64,000 nt of DNA, taken from NCBI GenBank assembly GCA_037043015.1, contig CM073329.1, positions 51,448-115,447 of the forward strand. The letters are read 5' to 3'. The notes beneath the pieces are model-generated. The model made no database searches. It worked only from the letters and a program-made list of their open reading frames with translations, and was not told the DNA's origin. Made by a program: the position numbers and the translations under genes. Below are positions 8,492-19,264 of the stretch, piece after piece. Numbering within the stretch: position 1 is the first letter of the stretch; each line of letters opens with the position of its first letter. This stretch comes from Bryum argenteum. Its lineage: Eukaryota; Streptophyta; Bryopsida; Bryales; Bryaceae.

Positions 8492-10939
8492 ATGGCTGCG
8501 AGTGAAGGAGATGGCGTGCGCATCATCGACAAGTTCAATGGTGTCAACTTTGGCATGTGGAAGTTCAAGATGGAGATGATTCTTGCGGAGAAGGACTTAT
8601 GGGATGTGGCTGATGGGGGTGAGGAGCCTCCAAGTGCTGATGCGGATCTCAAGACCAAGAAGGCGTTTGAGAGGAGGGAGAAGAAGGCTTTTGCTCTCAT
8701 TGTGACAAATCTTGCGGATCAGCAAATAGCACATATCCGCCATTGCAAAACACCAGCGGAAGCGTGGACAACCCTTTGCAACATCCATGAGACCAAGAGT
8801 CTCTCAAACATCCTATTTCTTCGGCGCCGCTTCTTCACTACCAAGATGCAAGAGGAGGATGACTTGTTGGATCATGTCAACAAGATCAAGGCATTGGCGC
8901 ATGAGTTGGCTTGCTTGGAGGGACCCGTCACGGAAGGAGATGTGGTCATGACATTGTTGGAGAGCTTGCCACCATCGTTTGAGTTCCTCATCACCGCTTT
9001 GGAAACAAGGCCAATGAAGGAGCTGACCTTGGAGTTTGTTACAGCCCGTTTGATGCACGAGGTCACCAAGCGCAAGGAGAATGAACCCCAAGGAGAGGGA
9101 TCAGCGCTTGTGTCAAGATTTGCCAAGGGAGGCAATAGCAAGGATTGCAAGGAGACAAGAACATGCTACAAGTGTGGCAAACTTGGCCACATTGCTCGGT
9201 TTTGTAGGGCCAGCGAAGCCCAAGGCAAGGAGAGTGCACATCAAGCCTCAAAAGTTGAGGATGGAGATGATTTCGCCTTTGCTACACATGGAGGAGGAGA
9301 GGAGGCGGACATGTTCACTTGGATTGTGGATTCCGGCGCCACACAACACATGACCAGCCATCGAGATGCCTTCCACACCTATCAACCGGTTACGGGGAAG
9401 AAGATTTACATGGGAGATAATGGCATGGTGGAGGCTATTGGCATAGGGGAGGTGCATGTGGAGGGGCAATACAAGGGGCAGCCCAAGAGGATCACCATCC
9501 GTGAGGTGCTCCATGTGCCCAAGTTGCATGCCAACTTGCTTTCGGTAAGCAAATTGGCTTTGGGAGGTTTGAAGGTACAATTCAACAATGTAGGGTGTGT
9601 TGTGAGGTCACCAAGTGGGCTTTGGATTGCATCAGCCCCTTGTGAGGGAAAATTGTATCTACTCAAATTCACCAAGGTGAATGGGAGTTCATTTGCTTGT
9701 GTGGCTCAAGGATCAGCCCATGAAGAGCTTGTGGAGCTTTGGCATAGGAGGCTTGGGCACTTGAATTTGAAGAGCTTGAAGGGCCTCCAACACATTGTGA
9801 AGGGGCTGGACCTCTCTTCTTGCAAGCACGATTGGAGTTCCTTGGCTTGCAAGGGGTGCATTGAGGGCAAGCAAGCAAGGCAGCCCTTCTCCAAGCATGG
9901 AGCAACAAGGGCTACGAAGCCATTGGAGTTGGTGCATTCGGACGTGTGCGGGCCAATGAAGACCACTTCCATTGGAGGAGCAAGGTATTTTGTCACCTTT
10001 ATAGATGATTTCTCACGCAAAATATGGGTGTATATGCTGAAGTGCAAGAGTGAGGTGTTTGGGCGTTTTGAGACTTGGAAGGCGCTTGTGGAGGCGCAAT
10101 CTGATTGCAAGGTGAAGGTGTTGCGGTCGGATAATGGAGGGGAGTATGTGTCCAAGGCATTTGAGAACTTCCTCAAAGCCAATGGCATTGAGCACCACAC
10201 ATCAGCGCCTTACACGCCTCAACAAAATGGTGTTGCGGAGCGTGCAAACCGCACCATTGTGGAGATGGCAAGGGCCATGATTCATGACCAAGGGCTCAAG
10301 TATGAGCTATGGGGAGAGGCCGTGAGCAATGCGGTGTACACAAGGAACCGCTGCCCCACTCAAGCATTGGTAAGCAAGACACCTCAAGAGGCTTGGAGTG
10401 GAGTGAGGCCCCATGTGTCTCATATGCGTGTTTTTGGTTGCATTGCGTATGCGTTGGTTCCAAATGCAAAGAGGACCAAGTTGGATGCCAAGGGCATCAA
10501 GTGTCTTTTGCTTGGGTATTGTGAGGGAACCAAGGCCTATAGGCTGATGCGTGTGGATACCAAGGCCATTATCAAGTGTAGAGATGTAACATTCTTGGAA
10601 GACGGAGGAGCTGATTTTAAGTGCTTGGAGGTGAGCCCAAGTGGGAGAAGTGGAGGACCAGCCCAAAGTGTGGGCTCAACTCCAAGAGATGACATTGAAG
10701 AAGTGGGAGATGAAGATGAAGAAGATTTGGAGAAGCCCAAGGAGGAGGTGGTGTTACCGCAGCGGAAGGAGATATCAAGTACTTGCTCACCCAAGGAGCA
10801 AGAGAAGGACCAGCCCATGGAGGAGCCACGGGAGCAGCCTTTAGAAGAGCCAAGATACCCCACAAGGACTCGCAAGCCACTTGGGGATTGGTGGAAGAAC
10901 CATATTCTTCCTCCCCAACATGAGGATCAGCGAATGTGA
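8492..10939 (+). CDS. Copia gag-protease-integrase polyprotein without RT
   Basis: The open frame encodes 815 aa from the ATG at 8492 (MAASEGDG). An in-frame ATG at 8462 is possible but less Copia-like. Domains in order, numbered from the upstream ATG: Copia gag (DKFNGVNFGMWKFKM to the RFFTTKMQEED region); CCHC knuckle from residue 235 (CYKCGKLGHIARFC); aspartic protease (WIVDSGATQHM, near 288); GAG-pre-integrase HHCC region (LWHRRLGHL to CKGCIEGK); integrase core with HSDVCGP, RSDNGGEY (near 556) and NGVAERANRT; then an acidic linker and YPTRTRKPLGDWW. RT would normally follow, but the frame ends after HILPPQHEDQRM. A remnant of the RNase H tail (ADVLTNALGK) is readable just downstream near 11000. 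The frame is free of stops. Confidence 0.9.
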   Translation: MAASEGDGVRIIDKFNGVNFGMWKFKMEMILAEKDLWDVADGGEEPPSADADLKTKKAFERREKKAFALIVTNLADQQIAHIRHCKTPAEAWTTLCNIHETKSLSNILFLRRRFFTTKMQEEDDLLDHVNKIKALAHELACLEGPVTEGDVVMTLLESLPPSFEFLITALETRPMKELTLEFVTARLMHEVTKRKENEPQGEGSALVSRFAKGGNSKDCKETRTCYKCGKLGHIARFCRASEAQGKESAHQASKVEDGDDFAFATHGGGEEADMFTWIVDSGATQHMTSHRDAFHTYQPVTGKKIYMGDNGMVEAIGIGEVHVEGQYKGQPKRITIREVLHVPKLHANLLSVSKLALGGLKVQFNNVGCVVRSPSGLWIASAPCEGKLYLLKFTKVNGSSFACVAQGSAHEELVELWHRRLGHLNLKSLKGLQHIVKGLDLSSCKHDWSSLACKGCIEGKQARQPFSKHGATRATKPLELVHSDVCGPMKTTSIGGARYFVTFIDDFSRKIWVYMLKCKSEVFGRFETWKALVEAQSDCKVKVLRSDNGGEYVSKAFENFLKANGIEHHTSAPYTPQQNGVAERANRTIVEMARAMIHDQGLKYELWGEAVSNAVYTRNRCPTQALVSKTPQEAWSGVRPHVSHMRVFGCIAYALVPNAKRTKLDAKGIKCLLLGYCEGTKAYRLMRVDTKAIIKCRDVTFLEDGGADFKCLEVSPSGRSGGPAQSVGSTPRDDIEEVGDEDEEDLEKPKEEVVLPQRKEISSTCSPKEQEKDQPMEEPREQPLEEPRYPTRTRKPLGDWWKNHILPPQHEDQRM

Positions 10940-11080
10940 CATTTCTTGAATCCCATGGACACTTGTGATTTGTGATGATTCAAGTGGGAGTTAGTTATGG
11001 TTGCTGATGTCCTAACTAATGCGATTGGAAAGTTTTGATGTTGATTGACAAAAAGGTCTTTGGTGCCTTTGCCCATTAGC

Positions 11081-11090
11081 AAAGTGGGAG
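11081..11090 (+). other. Polypurine tract of the RT-less Copia
   Basis: AAAGTGGGAG lies immediately 5' of the 3' LTR, the expected place for the plus-strand primer. Confidence 0.8.
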
Positions 11091-11336
11091 TGTTGAGGAA
11101 ACATGTACCTATTGATGTAGATAGTGTACATGGAGTTATAGGAGTAGAACTATGCACTTAGTTAGTTCATAGACTCCATTAGGTGTTGCTTGTAGTCAAA
11201 GGCAGCCCATAGTGGTGAGTTATCCCACATGGTTAGGAGGTATGTAGAGGAGGCTTCCTACTACTTGTATTCAGCCCTTGCATGGCTGAAGTTATCCACT
11301 ACCATCTAAGTAAAGCTTTTCCCTTCAATCTCAATA
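11091..11336 (+). repeat. 3' LTR of the RT-less Copia element
   Basis: It starts TGTTGAGGAAACATG and ends CTCAATA, followed by the TSD GTATT. The terminal inverted pair TGTTGAG/CTCAATA differs by one base from a perfect TG...CA end. Confidence 0.88.
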
Positions 11337-11400
11337 GTATTGAGGGCTGAATCTAGCATTTGGGGTGCATGTGTGCACACAAAGGGCTGATTTGATCCAT

Positions 11401-11500
11401 NNNNNNNNNNNNNNNNNNNNNNNNNNNNNNNNNNNNNNNNNNNNNNNNNNNNNNNNNNNNNNNNNNNNNNNNNNNNNNNNNNNNNNNNNNNNNNNNNNNN
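11401..11500. other. Assembly gap (100 N)
   Basis: This gap separates the interrupted Copia leader (11337-11400) from the CACTA remnant. The two sides are unrelated. Confidence 0.99.
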
Positions 11501-11502
11501 GC

Positions 11503-12730
11503 GGCGTAGCGGCCACATTTGCGACACCTTGCCGAACCAGCTCCTCCGACAGGAACATCAGAATGAGTAATGTTGAATACATAGGCTCCATCGAAGAAAT
11601 CATCGGCGTTGACTACGGGGTGAAAGCACGCTAAGGTAGCTCACTTTCGGACAACCCATAGTACCTTAAAAGTACTAAAACGTACAATTTCTTTTGCTTT
11701 AAGGCTCCTAATTGAGATATTGCATATTATATACAATTTTAAGCATTTGGCACCCTTAGATTGTGCTTTAACCTACTGAAATTACTTAGTGAAGTCAGAA
11801 AAAAAATCTTTTTGACCAAATTAGGGCAAAAATGATTATTAGCACTTTAACTGAAGAAATCATGATACTTGTGAACTTTTTTTCGATATACTAAAGGAGC
11901 ATATGGTGGCATTTAGCATGCTCTTAAACCCTTAACAATTGAATTTGTACTCTCCTCCTTTATTCAAGTACTTATTTGTACTTTTGTAAGTTTTTGGACA
12001 GCTGTGACATTTCTCGAAAAAATAAAAAACATGTTTTCTTATCAACTTCCCTATATTTTTGGGAGCATATGACAAAGGATTGTATAATTGACAAGTCTTA
12101 GCAATGTCCCCCCCAAAAACATTAGTACTTTGGCATTTAAAGTCATCCTTTTATGGCCTTTCAAAATGACTACTTTCTGCAAAAAAAATTGTGACGTACT
12201 ATTTGATCCACCCTAGCATGCTTTTACCCTACGGCGGGTGGGAAATCATTGTCCTATATTGTAAATGGGTGCAGGCAGTGATGGCGGGTCCACGGGCGAC
12301 TATGAAGCATGACGAATACGGATTCACTCTCGTGAACTTTGATCGGTGCATGCCACATTCAGTGAACTCATTTGCCTTTCCTGTTCAAGTCCAGCAGGTC
12401 TTTTTTGCAGATATTACCAGCCAAGCCGGGTGTAAGGTGGTTCTCCGCAAAGATCCACGCACCACACGAGTCGCCTCGTCCACAGAGATGGCCATGCCCG
12501 AGATTCAATCCCTTCAAATCGGAAATGCTGCAGATCATCCAGGCCTACTCCCAACCGCAGCCACGAGGGACTTGTCACTCGTCCCCCCAACCATGGCAGA
12601 CGCAGTGGTTATGACTGTTGACGATGTACACGCCGCTCTACAAGCAGAAGAGGGAGATGAGGACTTCGAGGAAGGGGACCCGGAACATGCAAACACCATG
12701 TCCACACAAGCAGAAAGTTTTGACACGTGA
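11503..12730 (+). pseudogene. TNP2-type transposase fragment (DUF4216), split by a MITE
   Basis: The left piece ends ...VEYIGSIEEIIGVDY at 11616. The right piece resumes with GGWEIIVLYCKWVQ at 12233, followed by HDEYGFTLVNFDRCM and QQVFFADITSQAG, then an acidic tail to the stop at 12728. These are the hallmarks of the DUF4216 C-terminal domain of CACTA TNP2 transposases. Removing the 613-bp insertion and one TAC repeat gives a continuous frame across the join. The DDE core and N-terminus are absent, so it is a fragment. Confidence 0.75.
11617..12229 (+). mobile_element. MITE 1, 613 bp, TSD TAC
   Basis: It is bounded by TAC at 11614-11616 and 12230-12232. The terminal inverted sequences are GGGGTGAAAGCACGCTAAGG and the complement of GCATGCTTTTACCC. 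It interrupts the TNP2 frame exactly. The interior is AT-rich with no coding capacity. A 3-bp duplication suggests PIF/Harbinger-type mobilisation, although that group usually duplicates TWA. Confidence 0.75.
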
Positions 12731-13306
12731 TTAGGGGACCCGCGAGTATGACTGCATCTAGTCCATTTTTCAGATAACCACTGAGTATGTGACTGCAACC
12801 AGTCCGACTCCGCGAATGACTACTACCAGTCACAAAAAACTTTGTTCTTTTTCCTCAAAATGTAATGTAAATATATATATCCCGTACGCAAAATCAGATT
12901 CGCTAATGAGGAAATGATGAGAGAAGTTTATATTATATTAATCCCTACACTCAAAAATAACTAGATTGTGGTCAATTTGACGTTGGTCGTGCCCCTCATA
13001 ACTAAATTTAGATTGTGCAGGTTTAGACCGCTACTTTGACTTGCATATTGTACAATTTTCCCATACCTTGCCAAAATGTTAAATTAAATTGTAATAACTT
13101 CAGAAATTCACAAAAAAATAATATTATGGAAATGTATAAATAGCTATGTTAAATTATATTTTGCAAATCAATTAATGGATTTAGCTTGGCACTCTATAGA
13201 AAAACTATGAGATTTGAAATAAGATAGTCGTCCACTGCTCCCGTTGGTTTTCAAATCCCAAAGTGTGTTCCATCTATGGCTTCTACAGCCAAAGATAAAG
13301 TACAAC

Positions 13307-13631
13307 ACGGCCAAAGCATGCTAGGGTGGAACACTTAATTAGTACGTCACAATGTGTTTTTTCAGGGAGTAACCAACTTCAAGGCCCGGTTTAGAAGTGA
13401 TCTCATTCCTAAATTACTAGTTATTTTAGGGCCGACAATGACATTACTTATGAATATTATAAATCCATTTTATTTCACTTCAAAAGATATAGGCAATACT
13501 TCTAAATTTTTACTTTTACACCTTTTTTAGAGTACATCATTGTCCCCCAAAAACACACAAAAGTACAAAGTTTATGTGTCGGTGATACAATGGGTTGTCC
13601 GAAAGTGAGCCACCTTAGTGTGCTGTCACCC
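13307..13631 (-). mobile_element. MITE 2, 325 bp, related to MITE 1 and inverted, TSD AAC
   Basis: AAC flanks it at 13304-13306 and 13632-13634. Its right end is the inverse of MITE 1's left end over about 42 bp (TGGGTTGTCCGAAAGTGAGC to TCACCC). Its left end is the inverse of MITE 1's right end (AAAGCATGCTAGGGTGG, then TAGTACGTCACAAT). It is shorter internally and noncoding. Confidence 0.72.
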
Positions 13632-14879
13632 AACAATCTTTAACTTCATGTACATTTTAAACCATTCATGCAATACAAGGGAATCAGATTCTTTATTTAA
13701 TATATCTTCCAAATCTATGAAAAAATAAAAGATGGCCATGATTAGTAAAAGGTTTCACCAAATATATTAGTACCAGTAGAACCAATGAGAAGTAAGAAAC
13801 CCATAAAATTGGTTGAACTTTTATTATCATTGAGTTAGTAAATAATACAAATACAGAAACAAACATATATAGATGTTCCATAGGCCTTCTCATATACTCC
13901 ATATACAAGGTATAAAATTTAAAAAATGATTGGAATTTGAGTCTAAAATTAAGATACAGTTTGAAAGTGTCCACATTTGTAAAATACTGATAGAGGAATA
14001 ACAAGTATCTACGATTTTCAAAAGTGGATTCAATATTTAGCATGACTTTTATATAGTAACTTTTGAAGTCACAAGGAACTGAAGGAAGTTAACATGAAGT
14101 TACTTAATATGATTTGAGAATTGTAATGAAAAATCAAAGAGAAGGAACTTAGAGATAATACCAAAAGTCTTAAAACAAGAATTAATTATTAGTAAAGAAC
14201 CTTAAACCCAATGGATGTAAAAGGATTCTACACTAATTGGAAACCCTCAACCAGACCATACTAAATTGCGTGTACAAAATAACCCACACTAAAATCTCCA
14301 AAAACCACTTTTGGCCCCAAGTTCACACTATTTGATATGCACCAACACCAATTAAAAACCCCCAACCAGACCATACTAAATTGGTCGGGATAATAACCCA
14401 CATTAAAAAACCAAAAATCCACTTCTTTGTCTGTAATTTGTACTATTTACTAGGCACCTACACTAAATAGCACTAGCCAGACTAATTTCGAGCCCAACAA
14501 CCTACGCCAATAACCATATTTCCTGCCCCCCCTGCCCAAAAACGACACTACCCAGACTATACGACACGATGTGCTCCACTAATTGCATAATCCACAAAAT
14601 CAGACTATTAAACCGGAGAACCGCCCACACTATTTCTGTAGATCATGGGGAACGCGTTGACCGCTGCGAAATCCGTGACTGGAGTTAAATGTGACAGTAT
14701 ACTGCCACAATTTTCGACACAGTCACATTTTTTGTGACTGCGACCAAAATTTACCGAAAAAACCTCCTAGTTACAAGGGTCCAGTCACACTACCCCCTGT
14801 TTTCTAGTAGTAATGGGAGGCCTTCTTTGGATCCTTGTCCATCTGTCGCTCGAAAGTTAAGAATTGTTTAGGGTAGATT

Positions 14880-15027
14880 GGTCACAAGGAGGTTCACACA
14901 CGCGACAACTATATATGATCATTGATGTCGAAGTGCATTGCTTGCAAAAGATCGTCCGCCCTTGCAAAGAGTGCACTTCAACATTGGTGATAGCACAGGT
15001 GTCGAATGTGAGAACCTCGTTGTGACG
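14880..15027. repeat. Long imperfect foldback (hairpin)
   Basis: The left arm (14880-14948) starts GTCACAAGGAGGTTCACACA and ends with TCGAAGTGCA plus TTGCTTGCAA. It pairs imperfectly with the right arm (14961-15027), which runs from TTGCAAAGAGTGCACTTC to GAACCTCGTTGTGACG. The loop is about 12 bases. It could be a small foldback transposon or a hairpin RNA source. No gene is seen from 15028 to 16080. Confidence 0.55.
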
Positions 15028-16079
15028 AACCTATCATGAACCAATCTTACCATTCGAGTGATATAAAGAGGAGGATCTAAAGAAGGACGCTTATCGCTTC
15101 AACTTCTACAGAGAGTAAATTTGAATGCAAAGTCAAAGGATCTAAAGACAAATAATCTGAAACCTTGTAAGCTTGCACTGCATCTTCATCTACCAAAACT
15201 CCTCCGTGACCCTTCTAGGCGCAATGAGGGAGACTTTTTATTCCATAACCCGCGTTTGAGCCTGCTCGTCCGAGCCAAGAGTGAGTCTTGTGATTCCATA
15301 ACCCGCACGTGAGCCTTGATGTGAGGCTAACTTCCGGTTGTCTGGTTCTAGCTCACAAGATGGGCCGTGGGGTGTGGTGCGACTAGTACAACCTTCCAAG
15401 CAATGGACACCAAACTTCATACATACATGAAATTTCTAGTTTGGATTCACAAGGAGACACAACCATTCACTCAAGTCTCCATTTAATGCAAAACAAGTAG
15501 CTCCAGCAGTGAATTGAGTCCGCCAAGCCTCCCTAGGAGGTTCAATTAACCCTCATTTGACCAGCAAGGGCCTAGGGCTCAATTACGGGCACAAAATGAC
15601 CAAAAGGAACACTTAAGGCTTCTAAAACACATATGGACTAAGAGGTCCAACACACAATTTAGGGCTGAAAGGGGTTCCAAATCACATCAAAGCACCTTCT
15701 ACCTCAAGCCTAAGCACCCAATCAACATATGAGTGCTAACAATCAACTAAACCTGCAATTCTCCACCACTAATACAATTTTAGGGTTAATTGGAGAATTT
15801 TGGGCAGCGCCTCCGTGCGGTTCTCTCACACGAATTTAAATCGTGACACAAGACAATCAAACCAGCATACACAAGCAAGAAAACGCACATTCATACATGA
15901 AACTACAACACAACATCACCAAATCAAGCTGCAACCCAAACATGTTTTTGGGCAACAAATTGACATTTTCCAAAGCATTCATGCATCTAACTCCACTAGG
16001 GTCGTTGCACACACAATCTAGCTACTCAAGAGTGTCACAATCACATCAAAGGAGGATGAAATGAGGCTTCCCCTCAATC

Positions 16080-16380
16080 TGCCGCCACCAGTAAGGTCCC
16101 TTTGGTAGAACAACGATTTCTCCCTCGTCCTTGCTCCAATGGGGGCGAGCTTGGTCCCGTTAGAAAGAAAACTTGACGATGCTCCTAGATCTCTAAAGCA
16201 CGCCCTCCAATTCCTTGCCAATCGTGAGATCTTGTCCTTCAAAGCCGACCCTTCAACTCTGCCGTCACCAGTAGGGGTACTTTGGTAGAATCGCAATTTC
16301 TCCCTCGTCCTTGCTCCAATGAGGGCGAGCTTGGTCTTGTTGGAAAGAAAACTCGACAACGCTCCTAGATCTCTAAGTGT
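16080..16380. repeat. Two ~180-bp tandem units, with a partial third copy near 17672-17735
   Basis: CTGCCGCCACCAGTAAGG at 16080 recurs as CTGCCGTCACCAGTAGGG at about 16260. The segment TTCTCCCTCGTCCTTGCTCC is shared. The end part (TCGTGAGATCTTGTCCTTCAAAG) recurs near 17700. The minus-strand frame at 16018-16611 merely reads through these units, so I do not call it a gene. Confidence 0.7.
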
Positions 16381-17055
16381 TGCGCACCTCTCCTTGAGGA
16401 GTGCCCGCAACACCAAGGGCCCAAGGGGGACACCGGAGTGACGCCGGGCCTTGGGGTGCCAAGGTGAAGGGAACCTAAGTGGGCCTAGTGTGGGAGAGGA
16501 CCCCGGGCGTTGGAGACGCCTCTCACCCACGGAGACTAGGAGCCACGAGGGAATGGACATGAGATTATGGAAGCTCATGTTGCGATTCCGGAATGCTAAG
16601 GAGCACCTCATTTGGAGGTGTGAGCTAAAAGTTATGGGAGTTGGAAGATTGTGGGACTAAAGGGAGTGCTGTCCAGGGACAGTGCTGGACTGGGAAGCTG
16701 GCCCGGGACTCCCGAATCTTCAGAGGGGCATAACTCCCTCAATACTTGTCGGAATGAGGCAAGTAAGGTGTCTATCGGCATCTACTTGACGAGTAGATGT
16801 CGATAGAGTGGTCGCTCGTCGCGTTTGGATGCGGGACGAGGTAGATACGAGCCCTGGAAGGTTCGGGAAGTCTCCCGGGGCCTTCCAGCGGCTAAGGCAT
16901 TGGGAGATTGGGTGGTCTTCCAAAACTAAGAGGTGTGAGGGTCCAGCCCTTCACCTAGGACCAGGGGGCTGCCGAATCCCACAGAGTATACTATGGGGAG
17001 GGCTGGTCTCCCTCCCCACTCCCATGGTGCCTTGGTGGTGACCAAGGTGGGAGTC

Positions 17056-17290
17056 CCGAGTGGTGTGGCTAGTGTTGGGGCCTCACCATGGGGACTCCCA
17101 AGCCAAGGTGAGTCCCAATGGGTGGAGCTAGTGTTGGAGCTCCACCATGGGGACTCCCAAGCCAAGGTGAGTCCCAATGGGTGGAGCTAGTGTTGGAGCT
17201 CCACCATGGGGACTCAAAGTGCAAAATGAGGCACGGTGGGTGGAGCTAGTGTTGGGGCTTCACCACGGGGACTCATATGGGCAAAATGAG
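17056..17290. repeat. 59-bp minisatellite
   Basis: Units GTGGAGCTAGTGTTGGAGCT followed by CCACCATGGGGACTCCCAAG repeat with a 59-bp period (compare 17102 and 17161). There are about 3.5 copies, and the last ones are diverged. Confidence 0.8.
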
Positions 17291-17887
17291 GACCATGAGT
17301 GCTACCGATGTGGGGTGGTGTCTCACCGCCGGCGTTGTGACTACTTGGTGGCCTTGGGGTCACCATGGTGGTCGTGGGCGGTGGTGGTGGTGAGACACCA
17401 CCAAGTGCGGTTAGGCCGCGTGGTATGGGAGTGCTACCAAGTTGGGCCTTGGACATAAGTGGAAGTCCGCACCTAACCATTGGCTACCTACGAAGGGGTT
17501 GAGTCCCGGTTGCATGAGTAGGAGGGATTGATAACCAAGCGGTGAGCTTGGTGGTTGGTATGGGGAGCTAACTTTGTGCATGTGGGGGATGTGCAGAGTT
17601 AGCGCTCGTGACACTTGCTAGAGTTGGGAAAAAGTTGGTGTAAGCTAAGGTGAGCTAGCAAGGGTTGCGACACTAAGGCACGCCTCCCAATTCTTCGTGA
17701 ATCGTGAGATCTCGTCCTTCAAAGTCGGCAGCCACTCCCAAATTGAAAACTCCAACCCTTCTATCTTCTCCCCCAACCTACCCACACTCACACCCACATG
17801 CAACGAATCCACACATCCTACTTGCAAGTTTGTTCGTGTTAGATTACCCAACTCTATTTTGCATAGCTACAACCTAAGAAAACTTCC

Positions 17888-17955
17888 ACACACACACACA
17901 CACACCCTCTTCCCCCACACAAGGGAGAAAGAGACACACACACACACACTCTCCC
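17888..17955. repeat. CA microsatellite, interrupted
   Basis: Two CA runs (about 17888-17905 and 17935-17950) are separated by a short unique piece. The flanks carry no gene that I recognise. Confidence 0.8.
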
Positions 17956-18635
17956 CAACCCTAGCCCAACGGTAGGGAGAAAACAACTCCACTACATCCA
18001 TTCATCATTTCATCCACCGGTCTTGTAACCCCTTTCCCACTTTCTAACTTTTTAGAATTAAAACCATTGAGGATTTTGATTCTAACAAGTCCGGATTAGC
18101 GAGATAGGGCTCCGAGACATTCTACTACGAGGACATTTAAATAAACCAAGTTCCAACCCTCACACTTACCTAGACCTAGGGTAACATAAATACAAAAATG
18201 TGACTAATTGGAACTACCCAATTCCTCCTAAATCCCACCAATTCCACTTATGTATTTATTGAATACTTCAAATATTCAATACTTAAAATCAACCCACAAG
18301 AATTCCACAACATTCTAACCTCAACTAACATATGTCGGGGTTTGAGACTAAAATGATAAAACATAAGAATAAGCATTACATAACGTGCGTAAATGATCAA
18401 AACCTTGCGGGAAGGGTTTTCCCGCCGAGGTGAACCATCTCGAGGGTTCACACTTGATGGACTTGATAGTAACTATTTGTATTCCATAACTTGTGTGTGA
18501 TGCTAAATTGCCGGATTGATCTTGCATGATGCCCCTTAGTTTCATTGGTGAGTTCCCTCACATCCGCCTCCCTCTTTATCCTTCTCGACCTGCTCAGTCC
18601 GTACTCAACGAACTTCGCTACCCTCCTCTTCTTGG

Positions 18636-18731
18636 AATGAGTGAGTATCTCATTCAAACATTCTTTGCTCTACTACTTGTAAGCTTTGAGTGTGTTGTAT
18701 TCTCTCTCTCCCTCTATTGAATCTCAATAGC
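18636..18731 (+). repeat. Copia LTR end fragment
   Basis: GAATGAGTGAGTATCTCATTCAA to TCTATTGAATCTCAATA resembles the last ~95 bp of the LTR at 5948-6263. No primer site follows, so this is a 3' or solo LTR piece. 18732-19260 has no recognisable gene. Confidence 0.55.
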
Positions 18732-19264
18732 ATAGAACTGAGTGATTCTTGCATCAGAAGAGATGACTCCAGATCATTGCGTTTGTTCCATGGCCCGAGC
18801 TCTCCACTTTTATTCTCCCTTCACTCCATACCGCTCCGCTTTCATGTCGCCTTTATGTCCTTCATCCCCAGAGTTACTCCATGAGCGACGCCTCCTGAAT
18901 GCTCCTTCGTCAGTAGTCACAACATCATCAGAGTCTCAAACGGCCGCCCAAAAGTATGTCATGTTCAAGGGAGGGTCACAGTACTGCTAGTTTAAGGTCA
19001 TTCTGGACCACGGATCTGAACGACGGATCGGAACGTAAACCATGTAAAATTAGCAATTTGATAGTACCGATACTCCAACAACTTGTCGTCAGACATGTCT
19101 TTATTTTTCCTTAGTTTCATTCAAGTCGTGAAACTTCTCTACCTCCTAAGCCAGCGTCCGATTAGCTTCATCCGTGAAATGATACGGCTTCGAGCACACA
19201 TCTTTCACATTTTCTTCCGTTGAGGTGTATCATCTTGGTCTTCCCAATCCGGTGATGGACGGAC

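Larger units (their letters stand above)
6842..11336 (+). mobile_element. Complete non-autonomous Copia element lacking RT and RNase H
   Basis: This is a full LTR retrotransposon of about 4.5 kb. It has a 5' LTR (6842-7095), a primer site (7096-7109), a 1.4-kb minisatellite leader, one open gag-protease-integrase frame, a purine tract (AAAGTGGGAG, 11081-11090) and a 3' LTR (11091-11336). The 5-bp duplication GTATT flanks it (6837-6841 and 11337-11341). The interrupted target is recognisable because an uninterrupted inverted copy lies near 530-580. The two LTRs differ mainly at the extreme 5' end and at one base near 11300, which suggests a recent insertion. RT and RNase H are absent, so it must be copied by enzymes supplied in trans. 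Confidence 0.88.
11501..14812 (+). mobile_element. CACTA (En/Spm) transposon remnant, right end
   Basis: It holds a broken TNP2/DUF4216 coding segment. Subterminal motifs of the form GTGACTGCAACCAGTC occur at about 12740-12840 and again at about 14670-14790. The terminus TTTTCTAGTAGTA at 14800-14812 is one base from the canonical inverted CACTACTAGAAAA end. The left end is not seen and may lie in or beyond the gap. Between 12730 and 14660, apart from the second MITE, the sequence is AT-rich with no recognisable gene. Confidence 0.7.

Noticed and set aside
16018-16611. 197-aa minus-strand frame
   Set aside because: It reads through two ~180-bp tandem units found again near 17700; no conserved domain.
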